A stretch of 8,819 nucleotides of DNA, from assembly GCA_964512045.1 (NCBI GenBank), contig CAZEJK010000212.1, positions 1 to 8,819 on the forward strand. Direction: 5' to 3'. Shown in pieces: positions 1-6,580 of this stretch. The number at the start of each line of letters is the position of its first letter. The stretch's first letter is position 1. The notes below the pieces were generated by a model, which searched no databases, was not told where the DNA came from, and saw only the letters and a list, made by a program, of their open reading frames with translations. A program made the position numbers and the translations under genes. This stretch comes from CAZEJK01 sp964512045 (GTDB taxonomy: Bacteria; Acidobacteriota; Thermoanaerobaculia; Thermoanaerobaculales; Sulfomarinibacteraceae).

Positions 1-2
1 AC

Positions 3-647
3 AGCAGTCGCGCAGTACCCTACATGCATATCTTTGCCGTGCTCACCAAGCTCAAGCAGATCTGCGACCACCCGGCGCTGGTGGTAGCCGGCGCGCGCCG
101 GGCATCATCCGGCAAGCTCGAGGTGTTCGACGAGCTCCTCGATCAGGCGCTGTCATCGGAGCAGCAGGTGGTTGTGTTCTCCCAGTATGTCGAGATGCTG
201 AACCTTCTCCACCAGCATCTGGATCGACGGGAGATCCCACACTTGGTGATGACGGGGAGCACCCGCAACCGCGGCCAGCTGGTCAAGCGGTTCAACTCCG
301 CCCAGCATGAACCCGTGCTGCTGGCCAGCCTGCTCGCCACGGGCGTCGGCATCGACCTCACCGGCGCTTCGGTCGTCGTCCACTACGACCGCTGGTGGAA
401 CCCTGCAGTCGAGAACCAGGCTACCGACCGCGTCCACCGGATCGGTCAGCAGAGGTTTGTCCAGGTTTTCAAGCTCACCACACGAGGCACCATCGAGGAG
501 CGGATCGACCACATCCTCCGACGCAAGCTGCAGCTGATGGACGATGTGATCGCTCCGACCGAGGACGTGCTCCGGAGCCTGACCAGGAACGAGCTCGTGT
601 CGCTTCTCGACGTCCCGGCCTCCGACGCACACGCAGAGGCGAGCTGA
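3..647 (+). CDS. SNF2-family (DEAD/DEAH-like) ATPase/helicase, C-terminal part, 5' end outside window
   Basis: Superfamily 2 SNF2/RapA-type ATPase, of which only the second RecA-like lobe is present; the frame is open to the left edge, so the gene starts upstream. Numbered from the internal Met at base 24, the sequence shows the QICDHPAL signature preceding lobe 2 (12-19), motif IV VVVFSQY (49-55), motif V ATGVGID (105-111), DRWWNPAVENQ (122-132) and motif VI QATDRVHRIGQ (132-142) with its arginine fingers. A GTIEERI segment and a short tail close the protein. These proteins couple ATP hydrolysis to movement on DNA or displacement of bound protein; the specific role cannot be read from this fragment. 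The lobe is intact with no frameshift. The stop lies 5 bases before the next gene, implying co-transcription. The ATG at 24 is internal, not a start, because the codons before it (positions 3-23) are open and fit the family. Confidence 0.93.
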   Translation, partial: SSRAVPYMHIFAVLTKLKQICDHPALVVAGARRASSGKLEVFDELLDQALSSEQQVVVFSQYVEMLNLLHQHLDRREIPHLVMTGSTRNRGQLVKRFNSAQHEPVLLASLLATGVGIDLTGASVVVHYDRWWNPAVENQATDRVHRIGQQRFVQVFKLTTRGTIEERIDHILRRKLQLMDDVIAPTEDVLRSLTRNELVSLLDVPASDAHAEAS

Positions 648-652
648 GCACC

Positions 653-1327
653 ATGTCGAACGCCGACACGGACGCCGTTCGCGAAACCGAGCTGCTGGAG
701 CGCATCTACCGGGAACGACCAGTGGACGAGATACCGTGGTGCCACCCCGAGCCACCGGATCAGCTTGTGGAGCTCGTGGAGTCCCGCTGGGCACGCCCAT
801 GTCGCACCGTGGAGATCGGTTGTGGCGCCGGGTTCAGCGCCGTCTGGCTCGCCACCAGAGGCTTCGAGGTCACCGGTCTGGACGTGGCGCCCTCAGCGGT
901 CGTCCTGGCGCGTCAGCTTGCCGAACGGCGGGCTGTCGCGTGTGCGTTCGAGGTGGCCGACCTGACCGAGCCGATCGTCCACCACGACGGTCAGTTCGAT
1001 CTCGCCGTCGACTGGGAGGTCCTGCACCACATCGCACCCCGGTTCCGAGCCCGCTATGTTGCCAACGTGCACCGGATGCTCAAGCCCAACGGGCGCTACG
1101 CGTCGTGGACATTTTCGATCGACGATCGTTTCGGTCACGGCGAGGCATCGGTGCGTGTCACGCCGCTCGGCACGACTCTGTACCTTTCGAGCCTCGAGGA
1201 GCTCACGGAGCTGTACGATCCCCTGTTCGAGATCGAGGAGCTCAGGCCAGTGGCGATCCGCGGCAGCCGCGCTCCGCACGAGGCAATCGCTGCCCGCCTC
1301 CACCGCAAGGACGTCGCGATCCGCTGA
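653..1327 (+). CDS. Class I SAM-dependent methyltransferase (small-molecule type)
   Basis: A 224-residue soluble Rossmann-fold methyltransferase. Motif I is EIGCGAG at 54-60. The acidic residue that binds the SAM ribose is D77 in VTGLDVAP. The motif IV region is FDLAVDWEVLHHI (115-127), and LKPNGRYASW (143-152) is the usual beta-5 region. The lead-in EIPWCHPEPPDQLVELV (26-42) resembles thiopurine- and tellurite-resistance-type methyltransferases, so a small-molecule or metalloid substrate is possible but only inferred. There is no DPPY/NPPY motif, which argues against DNA N6-adenine methylation. The start at 653 is preferred because it sits 5 bases after the helicase stop and the fold begins about 50 residues later; the frame stays open upstream to 395, but that stretch lies inside the helicase gene. 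AGAGG at 635-639 is a distant Shine-Dalgarno, so coupling to the upstream gene is likely. It converges with the next gene across a 10-base gap. Confidence 0.88.
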   Translation: MSNADTDAVRETELLERIYRERPVDEIPWCHPEPPDQLVELVESRWARPCRTVEIGCGAGFSAVWLATRGFEVTGLDVAPSAVVLARQLAERRAVACAFEVADLTEPIVHHDGQFDLAVDWEVLHHIAPRFRARYVANVHRMLKPNGRYASWTFSIDDRFGHGEASVRVTPLGTTLYLSSLEELTELYDPLFEIEELRPVAIRGSRAPHEAIAARLHRKDVAIR

Positions 1328-1337
1328 AGCCGGTCCG

Positions 1338-2270
1338 TCAGTCCTTCCCCTTCTTTCCGGTACCGTTGCTGCCGAGCAGGATATTGAGCCCGGTCTCCAC
1401 AATCGAGCTGCCCCGCTTGGCGATGCCGCTGGCGGTCTTGCCGATGCGCGGCCCGAGGATCTCGTTCAACGCCTCGCTGAAGCCTTCGCGGACCTCATCG
1501 CGAAACCGCGGCAGGATCTCTTCAGCTGCCTCCGCGAAACCGGCCTTGACCTCCTCGCGCAGAGTCGGAAGCAGCTCGGCCGCCGAGTCTTCGAGCCCTT
1601 CCCCGATCTCGGATCGCAGCCGCGGCAACAGCTTCTCCGCCGCCTCCTCGAGCCCTCGACCGACACCCTCACGGAGCTGCGGAAGCATGCCTCGGGCAGC
1701 GCTCTCCAAACCAGACTCCACCTCGGAGCGAAGCCTCGGCACCACCCCCTCCGCCGCATCTTCGACGCCGTCCTCCACCTCCCGACGCAGACGCGGCAGC
1801 AGCTCGCCAGCCGCTTCATCGAAGCCGGCCGTCACCTCACCACGGAGCCGCGGGAGCAGCTCGGCTGCAGCCTCCTCGAGCCCCGCTGCGACCTCGGCAC
1901 GGAACCGCGGCAGCAGCCCCTCGCCGGCAGCCTCCACGCCCCCGCTGACCTCGGCGCGCACGCGTGGCAAGAGCTCCTGTGCGGCCTCGTCGAACCCGCT
2001 CGTGACCTCCGCTCGAAACCGTGGAAGGAGCCCCTCGGCCGCTGCAGCAACCCCGGTCTCGAGCTCGCCGCGCACTCGAGGAATCAGCTCCTCGACCACG
2101 GACGTCAGGTTGGTCCTGAGCCGGTCTCGGAGGTGATCCTCGATCTGGCCGAGGCGTTCCGACAGTATGCGCCGCGCCATGGCACGCGCGACGAGCACTG
2201 TCAACGCCGCCGTCAGCACGCTCGAGAGCACCGATGCCACGATGATTGTCGCAACAACTGATCCGCTCAC
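1338..2270 (-). CDS. Membrane-anchored protein of eleven 19-residue proline-punctuated amphipathic repeats
   Basis: A 310-residue protein with no function I recognise. Residues 1-30 form one hydrophobic segment (VVATIIVASVLSSVLTAALT and following) and then a basic stretch, RAMARRILSERL, which fits an N-terminal membrane anchor; topology is not certain. Residues 62-270 are eleven back-to-back repeats of exactly 19 residues, consensus LLPRxRxEVxxGxxEAAxE, with no insertions between units. Residues 271-310 are a degenerate repeat (ILGPRIGKTASG) and a Lys/Gly-rich tail ending GKKGKD. Each unit reads as an amphipathic helix starting at a proline, the general layout of exchangeable apolipoproteins, although those use 11- and 22-residue units. 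The start is GTG, supported by GAGGAC at 2278-2283 on the minus strand, 7 bases upstream. The gene is divergent from the zinc-ribbon RNA methyltransferase and convergent with the small methyltransferase. Long open frames on the opposite strand follow from the GC-rich repeats and lack recognisable protein features. Lipid binding or membrane shaping is inference. Confidence 0.85.
   Translation of the reverse strand: MSGSVVATIIVASVLSSVLTAALTVLVARAMARRILSERLGQIEDHLRDRLRTNLTSVVEELIPRVRGELETGVAAAAEGLLPRFRAEVTSGFDEAAQELLPRVRAEVSGGVEAAGEGLLPRFRAEVAAGLEEAAAELLPRLRGEVTAGFDEAAGELLPRLRREVEDGVEDAAEGVVPRLRSEVESGLESAARGMLPQLREGVGRGLEEAAEKLLPRLRSEIGEGLEDSAAELLPTLREEVKAGFAEAAEEILPRFRDEVREGFSEALNEILGPRIGKTASGIAKRGSSIVETGLNILLGSNGTGKKGKD
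1461..2087 (-). repeat. Eleven tandem 57-bp coding repeats (19-aa units)
   Basis: The repeats encode residues 62-270 of the minus-strand protein. Eleven units of 57 bp run without any change of phase. Units 1 to 11 begin LIPR, LLPR, LLPR, LLPR, LLPR, LLPR, VVPR, MLPQ, LLPR, LLPT and ILPR. Conservation is strongest at the two leading hydrophobics, Pro3, Arg6, Gly12 and the Glu/Ala-rich end. The nucleotide sequences have diverged among units much more than the protein pattern, so the array looks old and under protein-level selection rather than a recent slippage product. Confidence 0.9.
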
Positions 2271-2309
2271 GGCTCACGTCCTCGCATTCCTCGCCTCCGT
2301 CACAGCGCA

Positions 2310-2315
2310 ATTGTA
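2310..2315 (-). promoter_or_regulatory. Possible -10 element for the minus-strand repeat-protein gene
   Basis: The minus strand reads TACAAT here, five of six matches to TATAAT, about 40 bases upstream of the GTG start, which would give a 5' leader of roughly 33 bases. No convincing -35 hexamer lies at 16-18 bp spacing (the minus strand there reads GCTGCG), so this is a half-supported promoter. Confidence 0.35.
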
Positions 2316-2371
2316 GCCGGATTACGCCGCTGCGCAGCATCGGGTCTTCATACTCGACCACGACCATATGA

Positions 2372-2388
2372 GGCGGTACTGTACCGCC
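2372..2388. promoter_or_regulatory. Perfect 17-bp palindrome abutting a start codon (candidate operator or initiation-site hairpin)
   Basis: GGCGGTAC-T-GTACCGCC is an uninterrupted 8-bp inverted repeat around a single central base. It ends directly before the ATG at 2389 of the zinc-ribbon RNA methyltransferase gene. In DNA it would suit a dimeric repressor blocking transcription or initiation. In RNA the same bases could form a 7-bp stem with a CTG loop that would occlude the GAGG at 2370-2373 and the start region. It does not match a LexA or other operator consensus that I recognise. Confidence 0.5.
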
Positions 2389-3015
2389 ATGCCGCTCGTC
2401 GACTGCCCCGATCCGGCCTGCCGTCACCGTTACGAGGTTGCGAAGGCTCAGCTCTGGCACAGGACGACCTGCCCGAGCTGCGGCGCGCAAGGTGCTGCGA
2501 TACCGAACCGTTGGCCGTCCCACGGCCCGGAGACGCCGTGGTCCGGGACGTTTGATGTGGCGGGCATCTCGCTGGTCCTCGAGGACCTGCGCAGCGCCTA
2601 CAACGTCGGGAGCATCCTGCGGAGCTGCGATGCCTTCGGCGCAGCACCGGTTCTGCTAGCGGGAGTCACCGCCCCAGCGGACAACCCCAAGGTGGTCAAG
2701 ACCGCGCTCGGCGCCCACCGCTCGGTATCCACGCTTCACGTTCGCAGCGCCGTCGAGGTGGTCCGGACTGCGGCCGCACGGGGGTACACCGTGGCAGCCT
2801 TGGAAACCACTGCGCGGTCCGTCAAGCTCGGCTCCCGAGCGCTGCAGCCACCCCTTGTTCTGGTGGTGGGCAATGAGGTTGCCGGCGTCTCGAGCCCGGT
2901 CCTCGACGCGGCGCACGTTCACCTTGACATCCCGATGCGCGGCATCAAGACCTCGTTGAACGCGGCCGTTGCCTGTGGCATCGCGCTCTATGTCCTGAGC
3001 CGCACCGTCAGCTGA
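2389..3015 (+). CDS. Zinc-ribbon SpoU/TrmH (SPOUT) family RNA 2'-O-methyltransferase
   Basis: A 208-residue protein that should transfer a methyl group from SAM to a ribose 2'-OH in tRNA or rRNA. Residues 6-31 form a four-cysteine zinc ribbon: C6-x4-C11, then C28-x2-C31 in TTCPSCG. The SPOUT domain follows from about residue 58. Motif 1 is LEDLRSAYNVGSILRSCDAFG, with N72 and R78. Motif 2 is VGNEVAGVSSPVL, with N162-E163. Motif 3 is IPMRGIKTSLNAAVACGIALY, with S189-L190-N191. Motifs 2 and 3 build the knotted SAM pocket. The L30e/L7Ae-like RNA-binding domain found in front of many SpoU proteins is absent, and the zinc ribbon sits in its place. The start at 2389 is preferred because the zinc ribbon follows at once; an in-frame ATG at 2368 would add seven residues, has no Shine-Dalgarno and would put the palindrome in the coding region. 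The 2H phosphoesterase gene follows after 87 bases. The RNA target is unknown. Confidence 0.9.
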   Translation: MPLVDCPDPACRHRYEVAKAQLWHRTTCPSCGAQGAAIPNRWPSHGPETPWSGTFDVAGISLVLEDLRSAYNVGSILRSCDAFGAAPVLLAGVTAPADNPKVVKTALGAHRSVSTLHVRSAVEVVRTAAARGYTVAALETTARSVKLGSRALQPPLVLVVGNEVAGVSSPVLDAAHVHLDIPMRGIKTSLNAAVACGIALYVLSRTVS

Positions 3016-3088
3016 TTGGCACGGTAACGAGCGCCTCGCACGGCGCCCGCAGAGCTCTTGGCGTGTCTCTCGGGGCACTCCGCCTGAC

Positions 3089-3093
3089 AGGAG
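3089..3093 (+). promoter_or_regulatory. Shine-Dalgarno AGGAG deciding a GTG start
   Basis: AGGAG lies 9 bases before the GTG at 3103. The downstream ATG at 3157 in the same frame has no such site at working distance: a GGAGG at 3127-3131 is about 25 bases away. This favours 3103 as the start of the 2H phosphoesterase gene. Confidence 0.5.
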
Positions 3094-3102
3094 CTGCAAC
3101 CC

Positions 3103-3813
3103 GTGCGAGAATGGCCGCGGAAATCGGGAGGACAACGGCCCACGGCCCACAACACGATGCCAGATCTCCAAGGCGGACTGAACACACACATCACGGCGGT
3201 GGTACTGATTCCTCCGGAGCCGCTGTGGGCCTCGATCCAGGCGATTCGCGAACGCCACGATCGCAATATCGGGCGTTGGATGCCGCACATCACGCTCCTC
3301 TACCCGTTCTGGCCGTGGGCTCAGCTCCACCGCGCGGAGCCCCGGCTGCACGAAGCCGTCAGTACGATCGAACCATTCACCGTGACCCTGGATCGCTTTC
3401 GGTTCTTCTACCACCGCCACGCGAGGTTCACCATGTGGCTCGAGCCCGAGCCGACCGGCCCGCTCCTCGAGCTTCATCGGCGGTTGCACAGGCGGTTCCC
3501 AGGCTGCGACGACACGGCACGCTTCTCCAGCGGCTTCACACCGCACCTCAGCGTCGGCCAGGTCAGCGGTCAAGCGAAGCTCCACCGTCGCCTGAGTCGA
3601 CTTCAGGCCAGCTGGCAACCGCTGGAGTGGACGGTCGAAACCGTCTCCCTCATCTATCGGGCCGGGCACACCCCGTTCCAGGTGTACAGGAGCTTCCAGC
3701 TTGGTGGACACGATCAGAGCTCGGCCCGGCCCACTCAGTGCCGCACGCCGGATGGGACGACACGCGCCGACACCGCCGCGTTCTTCAGCGAGGTGGCAAA
3801 CGGCTCCGGCTGA
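3103..3813 (+). CDS. 2H phosphoesterase superfamily protein (2'-5' RNA ligase / LigT-like)
   Basis: A 236-residue protein with both catalytic signatures of the 2H superfamily: MPHITLLYPF, with H62-x-T64, and FTPHLSVGQ, with H148-x-S150. The two histidines act together on 2',3'-cyclic or 2'-5' phosphodiester bonds in family members; the true substrate here is unknown. The spacing of 86 residues between histidines and the FRFFY and TVETVSLIYR strands fit the duplicated fold. The first 18 residues from the GTG start are not conserved-looking, and the ATG at 3157 (218 residues) is a reasonable alternative. The last 40 residues, rich in Ser, Thr and Arg, look like a disordered tail beyond the fold. 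It follows the SpoU-type RNA methyltransferase in the same direction, so an RNA repair or processing role is plausible but inferred. Confidence 0.85.
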   Translation: MREWPRKSGGQRPTAHNTMPDLQGGLNTHITAVVLIPPEPLWASIQAIRERHDRNIGRWMPHITLLYPFWPWAQLHRAEPRLHEAVSTIEPFTVTLDRFRFFYHRHARFTMWLEPEPTGPLLELHRRLHRRFPGCDDTARFSSGFTPHLSVGQVSGQAKLHRRLSRLQASWQPLEWTVETVSLIYRAGHTPFQVYRSFQLGGHDQSSARPTQCRTPDGTTRADTAAFFSEVANGSG

Positions 3814-3850
3814 CTCCGGCCAGGATGTGCCCCGACGCTCGAGCCTCTCA

Positions 3851-3880
3851 TTGACACCCGCGGCCGAGCACGGGTAGTCT
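3851..3880 (+). promoter_or_regulatory. Sigma70-like promoter for the superoxide dismutase gene
   Basis: A consensus -35 TTGACA (3851-3856) is followed after 18 bp by TAGTCT (3875-3880, three of six matches to TATAAT). Transcription would begin near 3887, leaving a leader of about 58 bases. The spacer holds an inverted repeat, ACCCG at 3856-3860 and CGGGT at 3871-3875, that could serve as an operator. It lies in the 131-base gap between the 2H phosphoesterase and superoxide dismutase genes, which suggests the latter is transcribed on its own. Confidence 0.5.
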
Positions 3881-3931
3881 CGAAAGACGAGCTCTCCTCT
3901 CAGCGCGACCGGACCGCGTGAGCAGAGATGA

Positions 3932-3937
3932 AAGGAG
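3932..3937 (+). promoter_or_regulatory. Shine-Dalgarno AAGGAG for superoxide dismutase
   Basis: AAGGAG stands 7 bases before the ATG at 3945. It rules out the in-frame GTG at 3918, which would add nine residues that family members lack. Confidence 0.75.
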
Positions 3938-3944
3938 TCTGCTA

Positions 3945-4547
<603 letters not shown>

Positions 4548-4590
4548 CGAGCAGAACGTCGCGAGGCGAGCCGAGGCAGCCGCTGTCCGC

Positions 4591-5097
4591 ATGGAGCCCA
4601 CGCACAGGCGCTGCCACCACGTCCTCGTGCTGTTGGTGTGCTGCGTGGCCTGTGCCGCGTTGACGCAGCTCTCAGGCTGCCGCACCGCCGCACCCCCTCG
4701 GCACACCCCGATCCCGAGCATCTGGCCTCTCGAGGGCGCGGTGGGCCTGGTCACCGATCACTTCCGGCCTGGCACAGCACGTCCGCACCTCGGAATCGAT
4801 CTCGCCGCGCCGCTCGGTACGCCCGTGGTGGCAACCGCCGACGGCAGCGTCCGGAGCGCGGTTCGAAGACCGAGGTACGGCCGCCTGCTCGTGCTCGACC
4901 ACGCAGACGGCGTGCAAACACGCTATGCGCATCTGCGGCGGTTCGTTGTTCGAGAAGGTCAACGCGTTCGCGCCGGTCAGGTGATCGGTACTGTCGGGCG
5001 CAGCGGTAACGCAACCGGACCCCACGTGCACTACGAGGTGCGGATCAACGGTGTGCCCGTCGATCCCGCAGCATACCTGCCGGCGCTACGACGCTGA
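4591..5097 (+). CDS. M23 (LytM/lysostaphin-type) peptidase, lipoprotein
   Basis: A 168-residue exported peptidase of the zinc M23 family, whose members cut peptide cross-links in peptidoglycan. Residues 1-29 are a lipoprotein signal: basic start (THRR), a hydrophobic core (VLVLLVCCVACAAL) and lipobox L27-S28-G29-C30, with Cys30 the lipidated residue. The catalytic domain covers about 45-163. Zinc ligands are H66 and D70 in RPHLGIDLAAP and H147 in GPHVHYEV. H114 (RYAHL) and H145 are the other active-site histidines. All expected residues are present, so it should be active and not an EnvC/NlpD-type degenerate activator. No LysM or coiled-coil region is present; it is nearly a bare domain. The frame extends upstream to a TTG at 4525 overlapping the superoxide dismutase gene, but the ATG at 4591 gives the proper signal peptide. 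Its 3' end overlaps the oppositely oriented PrmA-like gene by 12 bases. Confidence 0.92.
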   Translation: MEPTHRRCHHVLVLLVCCVACAALTQLSGCRTAAPPRHTPIPSIWPLEGAVGLVTDHFRPGTARPHLGIDLAAPLGTPVVATADGSVRSAVRRPRYGRLLVLDHADGVQTRYAHLRRFVVREGQRVRAGQVIGTVGRSGNATGPHVHYEVRINGVPVDPAAYLPALRR

Positions 5098-5760
5098 GAG
5101 CTTCCTCAGCAGCAACGAGCAGTACTCCTCGAGCATCCAGGTGCGCTGGATGTCGCACCCGAGGCCTCGATACCGTTGCTCCACAGCGAACTGATCTTGC
5201 CAGAGAATGCCCGAGAGCAGCAGCCAACCGTCGCGAGCCACCCGGGCGACCAGCGCCTCCGCCTCGTCACACAGCACCTCGCCGTAGAGGTTGGCCACTG
5301 CGAGATCGAACGGTCGTTCCGCCACCGCTGCAAGGGTCCCGTGCACATGCGCAATGCACTCGGAAAGCCCGTTGAGCGCAGCGTTTCTCTGCGCGCAAGC
5401 AACAGCACCCGGATCAGGATCGACGCACACCGCCCAGCCAGCTCCGAGACGCAGGGCTGCAATCGCCAGGATCCCGGTACCGCTACCGAGATCCAGTACG
5501 TTCTTCGCCGTGGTCAGGTCCATCTCCTCGAGCACCCTCAGGCAGCTCCACGTCGTCTCGTGCTCGCCGGATCCGAAGGCGCCGCGGTCGATCACGAGCT
5601 CCTCGGTCGACCGCGAGGTCCCGCGCTGGTCTGGCGACACCAGCGAAAGACGGGTCAGATCGCCTGGGAGCTGCACGCGGCATATCGTAGCCGATCCGCC
5701 GCCTGTTGACACAGCACGCAGAAAGCACACCTGATTCGCAAGCGGCATGACCCGTGGCAC
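5086..5760 (-). CDS. PrmA-like protein methyltransferase (ribosomal protein L11 methyltransferase family, short form)
   Basis: A 224-residue SAM-dependent methyltransferase of the PrmA family. Signature FGSGEHETTWSCL (62-74) corresponds to the PrmA FGTGxHxTT loop. Motif I is LDLGSGTGILAIAAL (89-103), the ribose-binding acid is D114 in CVDPDPGAV, and N157 in ANLYGEVL matches the ANIL position of PrmA. PrmA proper is about 290 residues, with an N-terminal domain that recognises L11 ahead of the catalytic part. Here only about 60 residues precede the FGSG loop, so that domain is reduced and L11 may not be the substrate; a related lysine methyltransferase role is equally possible. The start is GTG at 5760, with an ATG four codons later at 5748 as alternative; neither has a strong Shine-Dalgarno. 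It lies 6 bases after the stop of the upstream secreted-protein gene, so coupled translation is likely. The end overlaps the M23 peptidase gene tail to tail. Confidence 0.85.
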   Translation of the reverse strand: MPRVMPLANQVCFLRAVSTGGGSATICRVQLPGDLTRLSLVSPDQRGTSRSTEELVIDRGAFGSGEHETTWSCLRVLEEMDLTTAKNVLDLGSGTGILAIAALRLGAGWAVCVDPDPGAVACAQRNAALNGLSECIAHVHGTLAAVAERPFDLAVANLYGEVLCDEAEALVARVARDGWLLLSGILWQDQFAVEQRYRGLGCDIQRTWMLEEYCSLLLRKLSAS

Positions 5761-5766
5761 GGACAG

Positions 5767-6339
5767 CTACAGCTCGATCTTCACGCGCAGCGGCGTCTCC
5801 CACTCCTCGGCCTCGATCTCGAGCACCGCCGGCTGTCCGACCTGGAGTCCGTGCGGCCAAGAAAAGTACAGCAGGTCAACCATCCAGTAGCCGTTCGGAA
5901 TCGCAATGTCATCGACTCGCACTCCGGCGCCCGCTCCGACCGCGGGGAAGAAGTTGCTCGGGATGATCCGGTCCATATCCAGCCGAGTCCCGATCGGGAT
6001 CCCGAAGAACCGCACCATCGACATGTCGAAGCTGACCTTCTGGTACGACTCGCGAAGCTCCTCCACGGTTGGAAGCTTCTCGACACTTCCATCTGCGGCC
6101 AGCATCCGGAACGAGGTGCGATCCAGCTCGGCCGGCTCGCCACCCCGGCACCTCACGACCACCAAGAACGGTGCGTAGGGATCATCCGTGCGGTGCCGTG
6201 CCAGATCGACGCTGACCCACGCCTCCGCCAGCTCGTTCTGGTCAAAGAAGACCGTCGTATCTTCGGCTTCGGCTGCGAGCCCAATGGCCATCGCGGCAGT
6301 TACGATCAGCCCCACGATGAGCTTTTCACGATCCTGCAT
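5767..6339 (-). CDS. Secreted protein of unknown function
   Basis: A 190-residue protein that I do not recognise. Residues 1-25 are a Sec signal peptide: MQDREK, a hydrophobic core LIVGLIVTAAMAIGL, and a likely AEA cleavage site before E26. There is no lipobox, so the mature protein should be periplasmic or released. The mature part is acidic and beta-rich in appearance (VSVDLARH, FLVVVRCRG, YWMVDLLYF, AVLEIEAEEW, LRVKIEL) with a single cysteine and no visible catalytic motif. A central block, MSMVRFFGIPIGTRLDMDRIIPSNFFP, has the look of a conserved core. The start is firm: GGAGGA lies 4 bases upstream on the minus strand (6344-6349). It heads a two-gene operon with the PrmA-like methyltransferase and is divergent from aconitase. 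Confidence 0.8.
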   Translation of the reverse strand: MQDREKLIVGLIVTAAMAIGLAAEAEDTTVFFDQNELAEAWVSVDLARHRTDDPYAPFLVVVRCRGGEPAELDRTSFRMLAADGSVEKLPTVEELRESYQKVSFDMSMVRFFGIPIGTRLDMDRIIPSNFFPAVGAGAGVRVDDIAIPNGYWMVDLLYFSWPHGLQVGQPAVLEIEAEEWETPLRVKIEL

Positions 6340-6580
6340 GTCATCCTCCGTGTCGAGATCTGTCGGGTTGGGACGGTGGCATCCGGCAACACCTCCGCTC
6401 TCCCTGCGTTCCCGTCCAGCATGACCTCGGGCTCACTTCTCCTGCCATCGGGTCGCCTCCGAAGCTCCGGCTCGGTGCTCCACCGATCCGGAATCCCCCC
6501 AGGACGATCTCGGGAAGCGCGGGATACCTCGCCATGCGCATTCCACACGAACATGACAAGCAAGCGCGGGCCGGCCATGT

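Noticed and set aside
3..1327. A DISARM-like or other defence module from SNF2 helicase plus methyltransferase
   Set aside because: The methyltransferase is small and lacks DNA-methylase motifs such as NPPY/DPPY, and no nuclease, phospholipase D or other partner gene is present. The genes to the left are not visible.
1461..2087. CRISPR-like or satellite array from the regular spacing
   Set aside because: The 57-bp units are contiguous coding repeats without distinct spacers, and are conserved as protein, not as DNA.
736..2261. Two long plus-strand open frames (to 2136 and 2261) across the repeat region
   Set aside because: They run antisense to the minus-strand repeat gene and overlap the methyltransferase gene in another frame. 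They lack domains, are Ser/Arg-rich, and stay open because the 57-bp GC-rich repeat carries no stops in those frames. The minus-strand frame has a membrane segment, a Shine-Dalgarno and a clean repeat consensus.
2372..2388. LexA (SOS) box reading of the palindrome
   Set aside because: It does not match the enterobacterial CTGT-N8-ACAG spacing or the Gram-positive GAAC/GTTC form; left as an unassigned dyad.
3031..3046. GCGCC/GGCGC hairpin after the RNA methyltransferase as a terminator
   Set aside because: Only a 5-bp stem and no T-run follows; expected by chance in this composition.
6306..6578. Small minus-strand gene between aconitase and the secreted protein
   Set aside because: No Shine-Dalgarno, Arg/Pro-rich shadow-like translation, and overlap with the start of the well-supported secreted-protein gene in another frame.
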